DNA from: Methylobacterium sp. J-090
GTDB taxonomy: Bacteria > Pseudomonadota > Alphaproteobacteria > Rhizobiales > Beijerinckiaceae
Reading direction: 5' to 3'
Length of the DNA: 64,000 nucleotides
NCBI RefSeq assembly: GCF_022829345.1
Contig: NZ_JAKSXV010000063.1
Location: forward strand, 1 to 64,000
In this document: positions 21,241 through 30,400 of the stretch, piece by piece
How positions within the stretch are numbered: position 1 is the first letter of the stretch
Layout: the number at the start of each line of letters is the position of its first letter
Notes under the pieces: generated by a model
Databases searched by the model: none
What the model saw: the letters and a program-made list of their open reading frames with translations, nothing else
What the model was told of the DNA's origin: nothing
Program-made: the position numbers and the translations under genes

Positions 21241-23424
21241 GTGGCAACGAAAATCGGGCGCGTTCTGGCGCAGTCATTCCTGGCGACGACGGTGCTTGGC
21301 TCCGGGGTCGGGTTCGGTTCGCTCGGCGCGCGCGCGCAGGCACTGACGCCGGCCCGCGGCACGCCCGTGCAGCCCCTGGAAGCCGGGGCCGTGACCCTCG
21401 ACCAGCTCAGCGTCGAGGGCCAGGGCGGCACCAGCGTCGGCTACCTGACGAAGCGCACCCGCAGCGCGACGAAGACCGACACGCCCCTGATCGACACGCC
21501 GCAATCGGTGACCGTCGTGACCCAGGCGCAGATCCGCGACCAGGGCTTCCAGTCCATCGAGGAGGCGGTACGCTACGTGCCGGGCATCATCCCGCATCAG
21601 GGCGAGGGCAACCGCGACGACCTCGTCATCCGCGGCCAGCGCTCGAACGCGGACTTCTACGTCAACGGCGTGCGCGACGACGTCCAGTATTTTCGCGATC
21701 TCTACAACACCCAGCGCATCGAGGTGCTGAAAGGTCCCAACGCCCTCGTCTTCGGGCGCGGCGGCGGCGGCGGCGTCATCAACCGGGTGCTGAAGGAGGC
21801 CGACGGCATCCCGATCCGCGAGGTGCTGGTCCAGGGCGGCCAGTACTTCAACAAGCGCGTCGCCGTCGATGTCGGCGATCGGGTCAGCGACAGCGTGTTC
21901 TTCCGCATGAACGGCGTGTTCGAGGATACCGAGACCTACCGCGACTTCGTCGATATCCGCCGCTACGGCTTCAATCCGACGATGACGTTCCTGCTCGGAC
22001 CGGCAACCACCCTGAAGCTGTCGTACGAGTACTTTCACGATGAGCGCACCACCGATCGTGGCATCCCCTCCCAGTTCGGCCGGCCGTACAATTACCGCAA
22101 CAACATCGGGACGTATTTCGGCAATCCGGGCCTGAGCTACGCCAAGGTCAATGCCAACATCGCCACTGCGACCCTCGATCACCTGTTCGAGTCCGGCGTT
22201 GCCCTGCACAGCACCCTGCGGTTCGCCGATTATCAGAAGTTCTATCAGAACGTCTATCCGGGCGGCGCGGTCAACGCGGCCGGGACATCGGTCAACATCA
22301 CCGCGTACAACAACGAAACACCGCGGACGAACTACTTTTCTCAGAACGACTTCACCTACAAGTTCGATACCGGCTTCCTCAAGCACACGCTTCTCGCCGG
22401 GTTCGAGCTCGGATACCAGGAGGGCCGCGCCTTCCGGGAGGAGGGCTTCTTCTCCAACGGAACCTCGACACTCGCCGTCAACCCGCTCTTCCCGACGACG
22501 CGCGCGCCGGTCAGCTTCCGCAACACCACCGGCGCCAACACCCGCTACAACCTCGGGCTCGCGGCCGTCTACGCGCAGGATCAGATCGAGATCGGACCGC
22601 ACCTGCAAATCATCGGTGGCCTGCGCTACGACCACTTCGACTTCACGGCGAACAACCTGAACGCGGTCGCCCCCACCCCCGTCCGGACCAATCGCATCGA
22701 CGATCTGCTCTCGCCGCGTGCCGGCGTCGTCGTGAAACCGATGGACAACCTCGCCTTCTACGGCAGCTACAGTCTCTCGTACCTGCCGTCCTCGGGCGAC
22801 CAGTTCAGCTCCCTGGCGCCGGGTCTGGCGATCGCGCAGCCGGAGCGGTTCGAGAACGCGGAGATCGGCATCAAGTACGACGTCTCGCCGGCGCTGCAGC
22901 TCACGGGCGCCCTGTACAACCTCGATCGCTTCAATCAGCGCATCGCCGATCCGAACCGAGCCGGCTTTTTCCTCACGACGGGTCAGACGAACACGCAAGG
23001 CGCCGAGATCGGTGCCAATGGGTATGTCACGGATTGGTGGCAGGTTGCGGGCGGCTACGCCTTCACGGACGCTCGCATCGTGAGCAATGTTTCGACCACG
23101 ATCGTCAAGGGCAACACCGTCGGCCTCGTGCCCTTCAACGCCTTCACCCTGTGGAACAAGTTCGACGTGACGCCGGAATTCTCGTTCGGTGTCGGCTACA
23201 TCCAGACCGGTCACACCTTCGCCTCCTCGGACGACACGGTGCGGCTGCCGGGCATCACCCGGTTCGATCTCGGCCTGTTCTACCGGGTCAACGAGTTCTG
23301 GCGGGCACAGGTCAACATCGAGAACCTCTTCGACCGCCGCTACATCGCCACGGCCGACGGCAACAACAACATCTCGCCCGGTGCGCCGCGCCTCGTCCGC
23401 TTCCAGGTCATCGCACGGTTCTGA
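21241..23424 (+). CDS. TonB-dependent siderophore receptor (outer membrane)
   Basis: Outer-membrane ferric-siderophore transporter of 727 residues. The N-terminus is a signal peptide ending near GARAQA. It is followed by a TonB-box-like segment LDQLSVEG, the plug domain (about 70-190; DTPQSVTVVTQAQIRDQGFQS, YVPGIIPHQGEGNRDDLVIRGQ, YVNGVRDDVQYFRDLYNTQRIEVLKGP), and a 22-strand barrel ending in the family's terminal Phe (VRFQVIARF). The sequence type is the siderophore-receptor subfamily (Fiu/FhuE/FoxA-like), not a vitamin B12 receptor. The ligand cannot be determined. GTG at 21241 follows a G-rich stretch; a TTG at 21226 is also in frame. No siderophore synthesis or ABC importer genes are nearby, so it probably takes up xenosiderophores. 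Confidence 0.92.
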   Translation: MATKIGRVLAQSFLATTVLGSGVGFGSLGARAQALTPARGTPVQPLEAGAVTLDQLSVEGQGGTSVGYLTKRTRSATKTDTPLIDTPQSVTVVTQAQIRDQGFQSIEEAVRYVPGIIPHQGEGNRDDLVIRGQRSNADFYVNGVRDDVQYFRDLYNTQRIEVLKGPNALVFGRGGGGGVINRVLKEADGIPIREVLVQGGQYFNKRVAVDVGDRVSDSVFFRMNGVFEDTETYRDFVDIRRYGFNPTMTFLLGPATTLKLSYEYFHDERTTDRGIPSQFGRPYNYRNNIGTYFGNPGLSYAKVNANIATATLDHLFESGVALHSTLRFADYQKFYQNVYPGGAVNAAGTSVNITAYNNETPRTNYFSQNDFTYKFDTGFLKHTLLAGFELGYQEGRAFREEGFFSNGTSTLAVNPLFPTTRAPVSFRNTTGANTRYNLGLAAVYAQDQIEIGPHLQIIGGLRYDHFDFTANNLNAVAPTPVRTNRIDDLLSPRAGVVVKPMDNLAFYGSYSLSYLPSSGDQFSSLAPGLAIAQPERFENAEIGIKYDVSPALQLTGALYNLDRFNQRIADPNRAGFFLTTGQTNTQGAEIGANGYVTDWWQVAGGYAFTDARIVSNVSTTIVKGNTVGLVPFNAFTLWNKFDVTPEFSFGVGYIQTGHTFASSDDTVRLPGITRFDLGLFYRVNEFWRAQVNIENLFDRRYIATADGNNNISPGAPRLVRFQVIARF

Positions 23425-23739
23425 GGGCGAGCGCAGTCCTTGGCGGTCCGGCACGCGATCCCGTCGCGTGCCGGATCATGCTCCGTCGCGGGGAAGGCGT
23501 ACGCGTGGCGGCCCCCCTTTCGAGACGGGGCGCCGATGCGGGAGCCTTCACGGATCATTTTTCCGGCTCACTGTATTCGAAGCGACTCCGAGCGATCGGT
23601 TCGCGACGGTGAATCTCGACGCCCCTCGCAGACCGAACCGACATGACATCATCGTGATCCCGGCCTGCACGGACTCGCCCGTCCCGCGGCTCCCGCCATG
23701 CCTCGGGAATCGCTCGATATTCTCATGACAGGGCTGCCC

Positions 23740-23765
23740 GCCACGTCCTGCCTGCCACGTCCTGC
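23740..23765 (+). repeat. Direct repeat GCCACGTCCTGC, 14-bp period
   Basis: GCCACGTCCTGC at 23740-23751 and again at 23754-23765, separated by CT. It lies downstream of the TonB receptor. Confidence 0.7.
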
Positions 23766-23801
23766 CCCATCCGGGCACCCACGGGGCATAAGCCTTTGAG
23801 C

Positions 23802-23829
23802 GGCATGACCGGTTAGGCATGACCGGTTA
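23802..23829 (+). repeat. Perfect tandem duplication of 14 bp
   Basis: GGCATGACCGGTTA at 23802-23815 is repeated without gap at 23816-23829. The unit contains the palindrome ACCGGT. It lies 76 bases upstream of the diguanylate cyclase start. Confidence 0.75.
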
Positions 23830-23905
23830 GGATACCGTCATAGTCGTCTCTGGCCGGCCGCCGCATCATTCGGATGCGGGCGCACCGACGGCGTGGAACC
23901 GATCA

Positions 23906-25297
23906 ATGGCGCTGGACGCCCCGACCCTGCTGCTGGTGACGGTGATCCTGACTTTCATGGTCGGGAGCCTGTTCCTGCTGTCTTGGAGCCAGGCCCGGGA
24001 GATGCACGCCCTGGCGATCTGGGGCATCGCCCACCTCGTCGGCGGCGTCGGCTCGGCCCTCCTCGCCCTGCGCGGGCAGATCTCGGATCCGCTGTCCATC
24101 GGCCTCGCCAACACCCTGATCATCGGCGCCTACGGACTGATCTGGAACGGCGTCCTCGCCTTCGAGGGGCGGCGCCTGCGCCCGTGGCCGGTCCTCCTCT
24201 GCATCGCCCTGTGGAGCGGCGCGTGCCTGGTACCGGACTTCTTCGCCTCCCTGTCGGCGCGGATCGTCCTGGCGTCCGGCGTGGCCGCCGGCTTCTGCTT
24301 CTCCATGGCGGCCCTGGTCTGGAAGGGGCGGACCGAGCCCCTGGTCTCCCGCTATCCGGCCACGATCCTGCTTACCGGCTACGGACTCATATACGCCGTG
24401 CGCATCCCCATGGCGGTCCTGAGCCCACCCCAACCCGTCGGGGTCCATCCCCTCCAGACACCCGCCTTCGCCATCCTGGTGTGCCTCGGGATGCTCTTCA
24501 CCGTGGCCCTCGCCTTCGTCTTCATGGCGCTCACCAAGGAGCGCGCCGAACGCCTCCAGCGCCTGGCCGCCGATACGGACCCGCTGACGGGCATTGCCAA
24601 CCGGCGGGCCTTCGTGGCCGGGGCGAAGGCGACCCTGAGCACCCTGGACCGGACGGCGACCCTGCTGCTGTCCGATCTCGACCATTTCAAGCGCGTCAAC
24701 GACACCCATGGCCACGCCGTGGGCGACGCCGTCCTCGTCGGCTTCTGCCGTATCGCCGAAATCCTGATGCCGCCCGGCACCATCGTCGGCCGCATGGGTG
24801 GGGAGGAATTCGCCTGCCTGCTGACGGGGGATGCGGACCAGGCCCTCGCCTGCGCCGATCGGATGCGCCGGGCCATCGCCCATCTCACCGTCCCGTCGCT
24901 GCCGGATCTGCGCATCGGCGTCAGCATCGGCGTGGCGACGACGCAGGTTTGCGGACCCGATCTCGACCGGCTGATGCGGGCGGCCGACGACGCCCTCTAC
25001 GCGGCCAAGCGCAACGGCCGGAACCGGATCGAGCTCGGCGGACCCGGCCCAGATCGGCTCCCGGCGAACCCCGACGCCGCCCTACTCGATCCGCACCATC
25101 ACGCTGTCGGAGGCACCGGTGGCGTCCATCACCGAGATGCGGGCGAAGCCGGCGCCCTCGGGACTCCACGCAGCGTGTCGCCGGGCGCCCCCGGCCACGG
25201 GCAGGCCGTCGACCATCCAGGTCAGGGGCGGCACCCCGCCCAGGGCCTTGAGGGCGAGACCCGTGTCAGGCGCGCCGCCCGCTCGGCCAGGGTCTGA
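23906..25297 (+). CDS. Membrane diguanylate cyclase (GGDEF), C-terminus extended into antisense of pbpC
   Basis: Makes cyclic di-GMP from GTP. Residues 1-210 form about six or seven hydrophobic helices with very short loops, an undefined membrane sensor. The GGDEF domain (about 218-377) has DPLTGIANRR, SDLDHFKRVNDTHGH and the active-site GRMGGEEF (298-302), so it should be catalytic. The RxxD inhibitory site is absent, since the corresponding residues are PPGT. The domain ends near residue 378, but the frame stays open to residue 463. Residues from about 393 on are encoded opposite the 3' end of pbpC (216 shared bases) and are low-complexity (His/Gly/Arg-rich), so the tail looks like stop-codon loss or drift rather than a domain. 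No EAL domain. Confidence 0.85.
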   Translation: MALDAPTLLLVTVILTFMVGSLFLLSWSQAREMHALAIWGIAHLVGGVGSALLALRGQISDPLSIGLANTLIIGAYGLIWNGVLAFEGRRLRPWPVLLCIALWSGACLVPDFFASLSARIVLASGVAAGFCFSMAALVWKGRTEPLVSRYPATILLTGYGLIYAVRIPMAVLSPPQPVGVHPLQTPAFAILVCLGMLFTVALAFVFMALTKERAERLQRLAADTDPLTGIANRRAFVAGAKATLSTLDRTATLLLSDLDHFKRVNDTHGHAVGDAVLVGFCRIAEILMPPGTIVGRMGGEEFACLLTGDADQALACADRMRRAIAHLTVPSLPDLRIGVSIGVATTQVCGPDLDRLMRAADDALYAAKRNGRNRIELGGPGPDRLPANPDAALLDPHHHAVGGTGGVHHRDAGEAGALGTPRSVSPGAPGHGQAVDHPGQGRHPAQGLEGETRVRRAARSARV

Positions 25298-27184
25298 ACC
25301 GAGGTCCGTGAGACCGAGGTCGATCCGAGCGCCGTCGGGCGGATAGGCGATCCTGAGGGCCGCCCCCAGGGCGCCTTGGACGGTCTTCGGCACGTCGCGG
25401 CGGATGTGGCGCAGGGGCGGCGGCAGGCCGGCGGTGGTGGTCACCAGGGCGTCGGCCGGTTGGGGCACCGCCTCGGGTTCGCCCCCGAACCGCGCGAAGG
25501 CGTCGAACAGGATCGGGGCGGCCACCACCCGTCCGACGAGGCCCGGCACGGCGTTGCCGTCCGGTCGCCCGGCCCAGACTGCGAGGGTCACCCGCCGGTC
25601 GAACCCCACGGCCCAGGCATCGCGGTAGCCGTAGGAAGTGCCGGTCTTGTAGGCGATCCGGTTGGGAAGGGCGTTCTCGGGCGGCGGCGCCCCGCGCAGG
25701 ATGTCGGCGACGTACCAGGCCGCCACGGGCTCGGCGATGCGGGCTTCGGATGGGCCGGGGGCGGGCGCATCGAGGCGGCGCAGAAGGGGCGGCACCAGCC
25801 CGCCCCGGGCCAGCCCCGAGAACAGCCGCGCGAGGTCGGTCAGCGTGATGCCGAGCCCGCCCAGTGCCACGGGCAGGCCGGGGGCGGTGTCGCGCGGCAG
25901 CTCGATGCGCGCGCCCGCCGCCCGCAGGCGGGCGATGAACCGGGCCGCGCCCACCGCCTGGAGTAGCTCCACCGCCGGCACGTTCAGCGAGAGCTGGAGG
26001 GCGCGCCGCGCCGTCACCGTGCCCTGGTAGCCGAGGTCGAAGTTCTCGGGCGCGTAGGCGCTGGGAAAGCGCACGGGCCGGTCGTCGAGCTGGGTCTCGG
26101 GATGGGCGATCCCCTGCTCGAAGGCGAGCGCGTAGATGAACGGCTTCAGGGCCGAGCCCGGCGAGCGGATCACCCCCGTCATATCGATGGCGCCCGCGCG
26201 CGTAGCATCGCCGTGGCCGGGGCTGCCGACCTGGGCCAGCACCGCCCCCGTGCGGTTGTCGAGCGCCAGGATGGCGGTGGAGAGGCCCGGTCCCAGGGCG
26301 GCGGCGCGCTCGGTGGCGAGCGCCTCGAGGCTCGCCTGCAGGCGCCCGTCGAGGGTGAGGCGGATGGTTTTCGCGTTGGAATCGGCCGCGACCGCCGCCT
26401 CCGCCGCGTGCGCCGCCAGCATCGGGAACGGCTTTCGCGCGTGCGGCACCGGCTCGGCCTTGGCTGCCTTTGCCTCGGCCGGGGTGATGATCCCTTGCGC
26501 GGCCACACGGTCGAGGACCCGGTCGCGGGCGCGCCGGCCGGCCTCCGGGAAGCGGTCGGGCCGGCGCGCCTCGGGGGCCTGGGGCAGGGCCACCAGCAGC
26601 GCGGCCTCGGCGAAGGAGAGCCGCGCCGGGTCGCGGCCGAAATAGGCCAGACTCGCCGCCCGCAACCCCTCCACCGGGCCGCCATAGGGGGCGAGCGCGA
26701 GGTAGAGGTCGAGTACCCCGGCCTTGCCGAGGCGGCGCTCCAGTTCGACGGCCCGCACCATCTGGCGCAGCTTGGCGGTGAGCGAGCGCGCCGCGCGGGG
26801 CTCGACGAGGCGGGCCACCTGCATCGACAGGGTCGAGCCGCCCGAGACGATGCGGCCGTGCCGCAGCCATTGCCCGGCGGCGCGGAGCGTCGCGGCCGGA
26901 TCGACGCCCGGATGGTCGGCGAAGCGCCGGTCCTCGTAGGCGTTAAGCATGGCGAGCATGCGCGGATCGACCTGCCCTGCGGAGAGCGGCAGGCGCCAGC
27001 GCCCATCCACGGTGGCGAAGGGGCGCAGCAGCCCGCCGTCGCGGTCGAGCACCACGGTGGAACGGAGACTCGCCTGGGTGAGATCGAGCGGCGGGAGGGT
27101 GGCGACGAAGCGCCAGAGGGCGAGGGTGGCGACGAGGAGCATCGTTAGAAGGAAGACAGACAGCCCAGTTGCGACTGTCCTCAT
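25082..27184 (-). CDS. pbpC: Penicillin-binding protein 1C
   Basis: Bifunctional class A PBP of 700 residues: one N-terminal transmembrane anchor (about 5-28), a glycosyltransferase domain (about 60-225; catalytic Glu84 in EDRRF, GGSTLSMQ at 115-122), a transpeptidase domain (about 275-560; SxxK at 344-347 within RSPGSALKP, KTGTS further on), and the C-terminal PBP1C-specific domain (about 610-700). It polymerises and cross-links peptidoglycan on the periplasmic face. It follows the alpha-2-macroglobulin gene on the same strand, the usual yfhM-pbpC partnership. A palindromic repeat lies between the two. ATG at 27184 starts right before the anchor helix; upstream codons in frame read through the repeat and are spurious. 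Its 3' end is overlapped by the convergent diguanylate cyclase. Confidence 0.93.
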   Translation of the reverse strand: MRTVATGLSVFLLTMLLVATLALWRFVATLPPLDLTQASLRSTVVLDRDGGLLRPFATVDGRWRLPLSAGQVDPRMLAMLNAYEDRRFADHPGVDPAATLRAAGQWLRHGRIVSGGSTLSMQVARLVEPRAARSLTAKLRQMVRAVELERRLGKAGVLDLYLALAPYGGPVEGLRAASLAYFGRDPARLSFAEAALLVALPQAPEARRPDRFPEAGRRARDRVLDRVAAQGIITPAEAKAAKAEPVPHARKPFPMLAAHAAEAAVAADSNAKTIRLTLDGRLQASLEALATERAAALGPGLSTAILALDNRTGAVLAQVGSPGHGDATRAGAIDMTGVIRSPGSALKPFIYALAFEQGIAHPETQLDDRPVRFPSAYAPENFDLGYQGTVTARRALQLSLNVPAVELLQAVGAARFIARLRAAGARIELPRDTAPGLPVALGGLGITLTDLARLFSGLARGGLVPPLLRRLDAPAPGPSEARIAEPVAAWYVADILRGAPPPENALPNRIAYKTGTSYGYRDAWAVGFDRRVTLAVWAGRPDGNAVPGLVGRVVAAPILFDAFARFGGEPEAVPQPADALVTTTAGLPPPLRHIRRDVPKTVQGALGAALRIAYPPDGARIDLGLTDLGSDPGRAGGAPDTGLALKALGGVPPLTWMVDGLPVAGGARRHAAWSPEGAGFARISVMDATGASDSVMVRIE

Positions 27185-27208
27185 CGATCGCCGGCATCGC
27201 AACGAGCT

Positions 27209-27300
27209 CCCTCTCCTGGAAGGAGAGGGTTGGGGTGAGGTGTGCGAACTCTCCGAACAAGTCACACACCTCACCCTGTCCCTCTCCTTCCAGGAGAGGG
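27209..27300. repeat. 92-bp palindromic interspersed repeat, copy 1
   Basis: Two 36-base arms (27209-27244 and 27265-27300) are inverted copies of each other and flank a 20-base centre. Each arm holds its own perfect hairpin, CCCTCTCCT-GGA-AGGAGAGGG in the left arm and its mirror in the right, plus GGGTGAGGTGTG pairing with CACACCTCACCC. The whole can fold as one long cruciform or as two small hairpins. A second copy, inverted, is at 63409-63500. It lies in the gap between the alpha-2-macroglobulin gene and pbpC. Confidence 0.93.
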
Positions 27301-27404
27301 GACCCGCGCCTTTCACGCCTCCCCTTGCATTACCTGCCGTTGCAGAGGGCTGTTCACCCTCGCCCGTAGCGGAACCGGAGATCGGCGCCCCGCGCGTCAT
27401 CGTC

Positions 27405-30400
27405 CTACTTCGCGCTCACCACCACGGACCCGAAGCCCGTGCGCCCGAAGCGCTCGGGCCGGTACATGTCCTCGATGGTGGCGGCCGGGTGGACGTAGGT
27501 GCCGGGCGAGACGGCGCGCACGGTGTAGGCGACGCGGAAGAACGCCGATTGCTCGGGCGTCCGCTCGTAGGCGGCGACGAACCGGTCGTCGCGGAACGCC
27601 GTATAGACCGGGGCGACGTCGGACTTGGCGAAGGCGAGGCCGGCGAGCGCGTCGGCATCGAGGAGCTTCGGGTTGTCGATCTCCAGGCCGGCGGGCAGTC
27701 GGTCGACGAGGAGCAGGCGCCCGGGGCTGGCCTTGGCCTCCGTCACCTTGAGGACGACCACAAGGCGGTCGTTCTGGCGAACCCCTTGGGTAAGATCGAC
27801 GGGGCTGCCGTCGAGGCGGTGATAGGTCCGCTCGATGGCGTAGCCCCGCGATTCTGCGGGTTCCGGCGCGATGGGATTGCCGACCACGCTCACCACCATC
27901 TGGGCCGTCGTGGTGCCGGCGTTGACGATGGCGACGGGCTTTTCCGCCAGCGCGTCGCCGCGATAGAGCTGCGCTAAGGCACCAGCCTCGGGCTTGCCGT
28001 CGATGGTGAAGCGCAGGGCGTCGGAATCCTTGGCGAGGCCTTGGGCGGCCATCACCATCCAGGCGTTCTCCTGGGTGCTCGTCGGGCGTCCGCCCTGGCG
28101 CTCCTCGGCGATCACCGTCGCCAGGGGCTGGACCGCGTCGCGGGCGAGCCCCGTCTCGGCGGCGAGCGTCAGGAGGCCGGCACCGTCGCGCAGGCGCGAG
28201 CCGTAATCCGGCCGGTCGGTGGGGCCCGGTCCCTTCAGCGCCGTCACCGCCGAGGCGAAGGCCTTGGCGGCCCGGCCCCGGTCGCCCAGCAGCGCCAGGG
28301 CCGCCGCGATCTGGCCGCGCCCGAGGGGCGTCGAGAAGGCGTCGATCCGGGTGTCGGCGAGGTAGCGCAGGTCGCCCATCACCGGGCGTCCGTTGCGGGC
28401 GAGCACGTAGGCCGCGTAGGCGATGTCCATGCCGCCGTCGCGGACCTCGCTCGTGTTGGCCACCGCGTTGCGCAGGCTGTCGAGGGCGCTGGCGAAGGCG
28501 GTCGGCGGCACGGCGAAGCCGCGCTCGCGCGCCCGGGTGAGGAAGTCGGTGACGTAGGCGTTGAGCCAGACGTCGGTCTGGCCGCCGACGGACCACAGGC
28601 CGAACTCGCCCGACGCGCCCTGGCGGGCGAGCACCCGGTCGATGGCCTCGCGGATGTGGGTGTCCACCGTGTCGTCGAGGCCCATCCGGTCCTGGGGCGC
28701 CGCGCGGCTCAAGCCCAGGAGCGGCATCGCCCGGCTCACGGTCTGCTCGGAGCAGGCGTAGGGGTAGCGCTCCAGGGCCTGGAGCAGGGCCGGTACGTCG
28801 AGGCCGGCGAGCGTCGAGGCCGTGACCGAGACGGCCCCGGTGCCGGGCAGGATGTCGGCCAGGAGCTCGTCCGTCACCCGCAGGGTCGCGCCGGGGGGGA
28901 GCGGCTGCACCGTGCGGCGGGCGAGCGGACCCGTGCCGGCGCCGATCCCGAGGGCGAAGCTCTGGCCGAGGCCGGGCGGCAGGCCGGGGCCGGAGAGGGT
29001 CACGTCGAGGCGCGTCGTGCCGGGACCGGCGGCGGTGATGGGGATCACCAGCGCCCCCTTGGCCCCCGCCTCCAGCCGCAGGGTCTTGTGGAGCGCCTCG
29101 GCGCCCACCACCACGGAGCCGGTGAGGCCGAGATCCACGGTGTAGTCGCCGGCCGGCCCCTCGACGTTGTCGATGGCGATGTGGAAGCGCGAGCGGTCGC
29201 CGACGTTGAGGAAGCGCGGCAGGGTGCCGGTGAGGATGACGGGATCGCGGATGACCACGTCGGCCTGGGCCGCGCCGACCTTCGCCCGGCTCCAGGCCGT
29301 GACCATGACCCGGCCGGTCCCGTTGAAGGCCGGGAGCGGGAAGCTGACGATCGCCCGCCCATCGGGGCCGACGGTGACGGGGCCGGAATAGAGGGCGAGC
29401 GGCGCCTGGGTCGGCGGCGTGTCGGCGAGTTCGGCCGCGCCGCCGTCGCCGCCCGAGCGGATGGCGCCGAGCGTCCCCTGCATCCCATCAATGAGGTATC
29501 CGTAGAGGTCGCGGATCTCCGGTCCCAGGGCCTTCTGGCCGAAGAAGTGGCGGAACGGATCGGGGGATTCGTAGCGCGTCAGGTTGAGGATGCCGACATC
29601 GACGAGCGCCACGCTGACCCGGGCCGTCTCTCCGGGCCCAAGGCCGGCGAGGCGGATCGGCAGGGTCAGGGTCTCGCGGGGTCGCGCCTTGGCCGGCGCC
29701 TCCACGGTGACGGCGAGGCTGCGGCTCGCCGGGTCCACGGCGAACCACGCCACCCCGAGCGCCCGGCCCGGCAGGCGCTTCGCCGCCTGATCCAGGGGCC
29801 GATAAGCGGTGGCGACGAGGTAGGCGCCGGCCCCCCATTCGGGCTTGACCGGGATGTCGACGGTAGTCCCACCGCTCGGCACCGCCACGGTCAGCACGGC
29901 GTGGACCCGGTCGCTCACCACCGCGAGGGTCGCCTGACCGGCAAAGCGCGGCTGCAGGCGCGCCCGCAGGGTGTCGCCGGCAGAGTAGGCCGGCTTGTCG
30001 AGGCGGAGATCCAGGAGGTCGGGCACGTCCGCCGTCTCGCCCCCGCCCCAGCCGACCGTGAAGGTGACGCTCGCCGTGGCCTGCGGCCGGCCGGGCACGC
30101 TCGCCTCCAGGCGATAGGTGCCGTAGGTTACGACCGAGTTGATCCGGCCCAGCGCCTCGGCCGTGAGATCGAGCTTGCCGTCGGCGAGGCGCCGGGTGCT
30201 GGTGACGGGCTCGAACGACCAGCGCCCGCCCTCGCGGTACCACTGGTAGGACTTCTCGACTTTCTGCAGGGTCCAGGCGACGCCGGCCTGGGCGAGGCGC
30301 CGTCCGTCGGGCGCCGCCATGGCGACCTCGAAACCGGCGGTGCCGCCCTCGGGCAGGTCGCCCGCGAAGGTCTTGCGGAGGGCGAGCACCGGACCGTCGG

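Larger units (their letters stand above)
23425..23905. other. Intergenic region with two 14-bp tandem duplications
   Basis: A 481-base gap between the TonB receptor and the diguanylate cyclase. Small open frames occur on both strands, but none resembles a protein family. The left part is less GC-rich than the genes around it. It contains two separate tandem duplications (23740-23765 and 23802-23829). No RNA gene is recognisable. Confidence 0.4.

Noticed and set aside
23425..23905. Small open frames after the TonB receptor
   Set aside because: Several overlapping frames on both strands without ribosome sites or family similarity; more likely non-coding.
27185..27400. N-terminal extension of PbpC through the palindromic repeat
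   Set aside because: The extension is the translated repeat (SWKERDRVRC-like); the true start is the ATG right before the membrane anchor.
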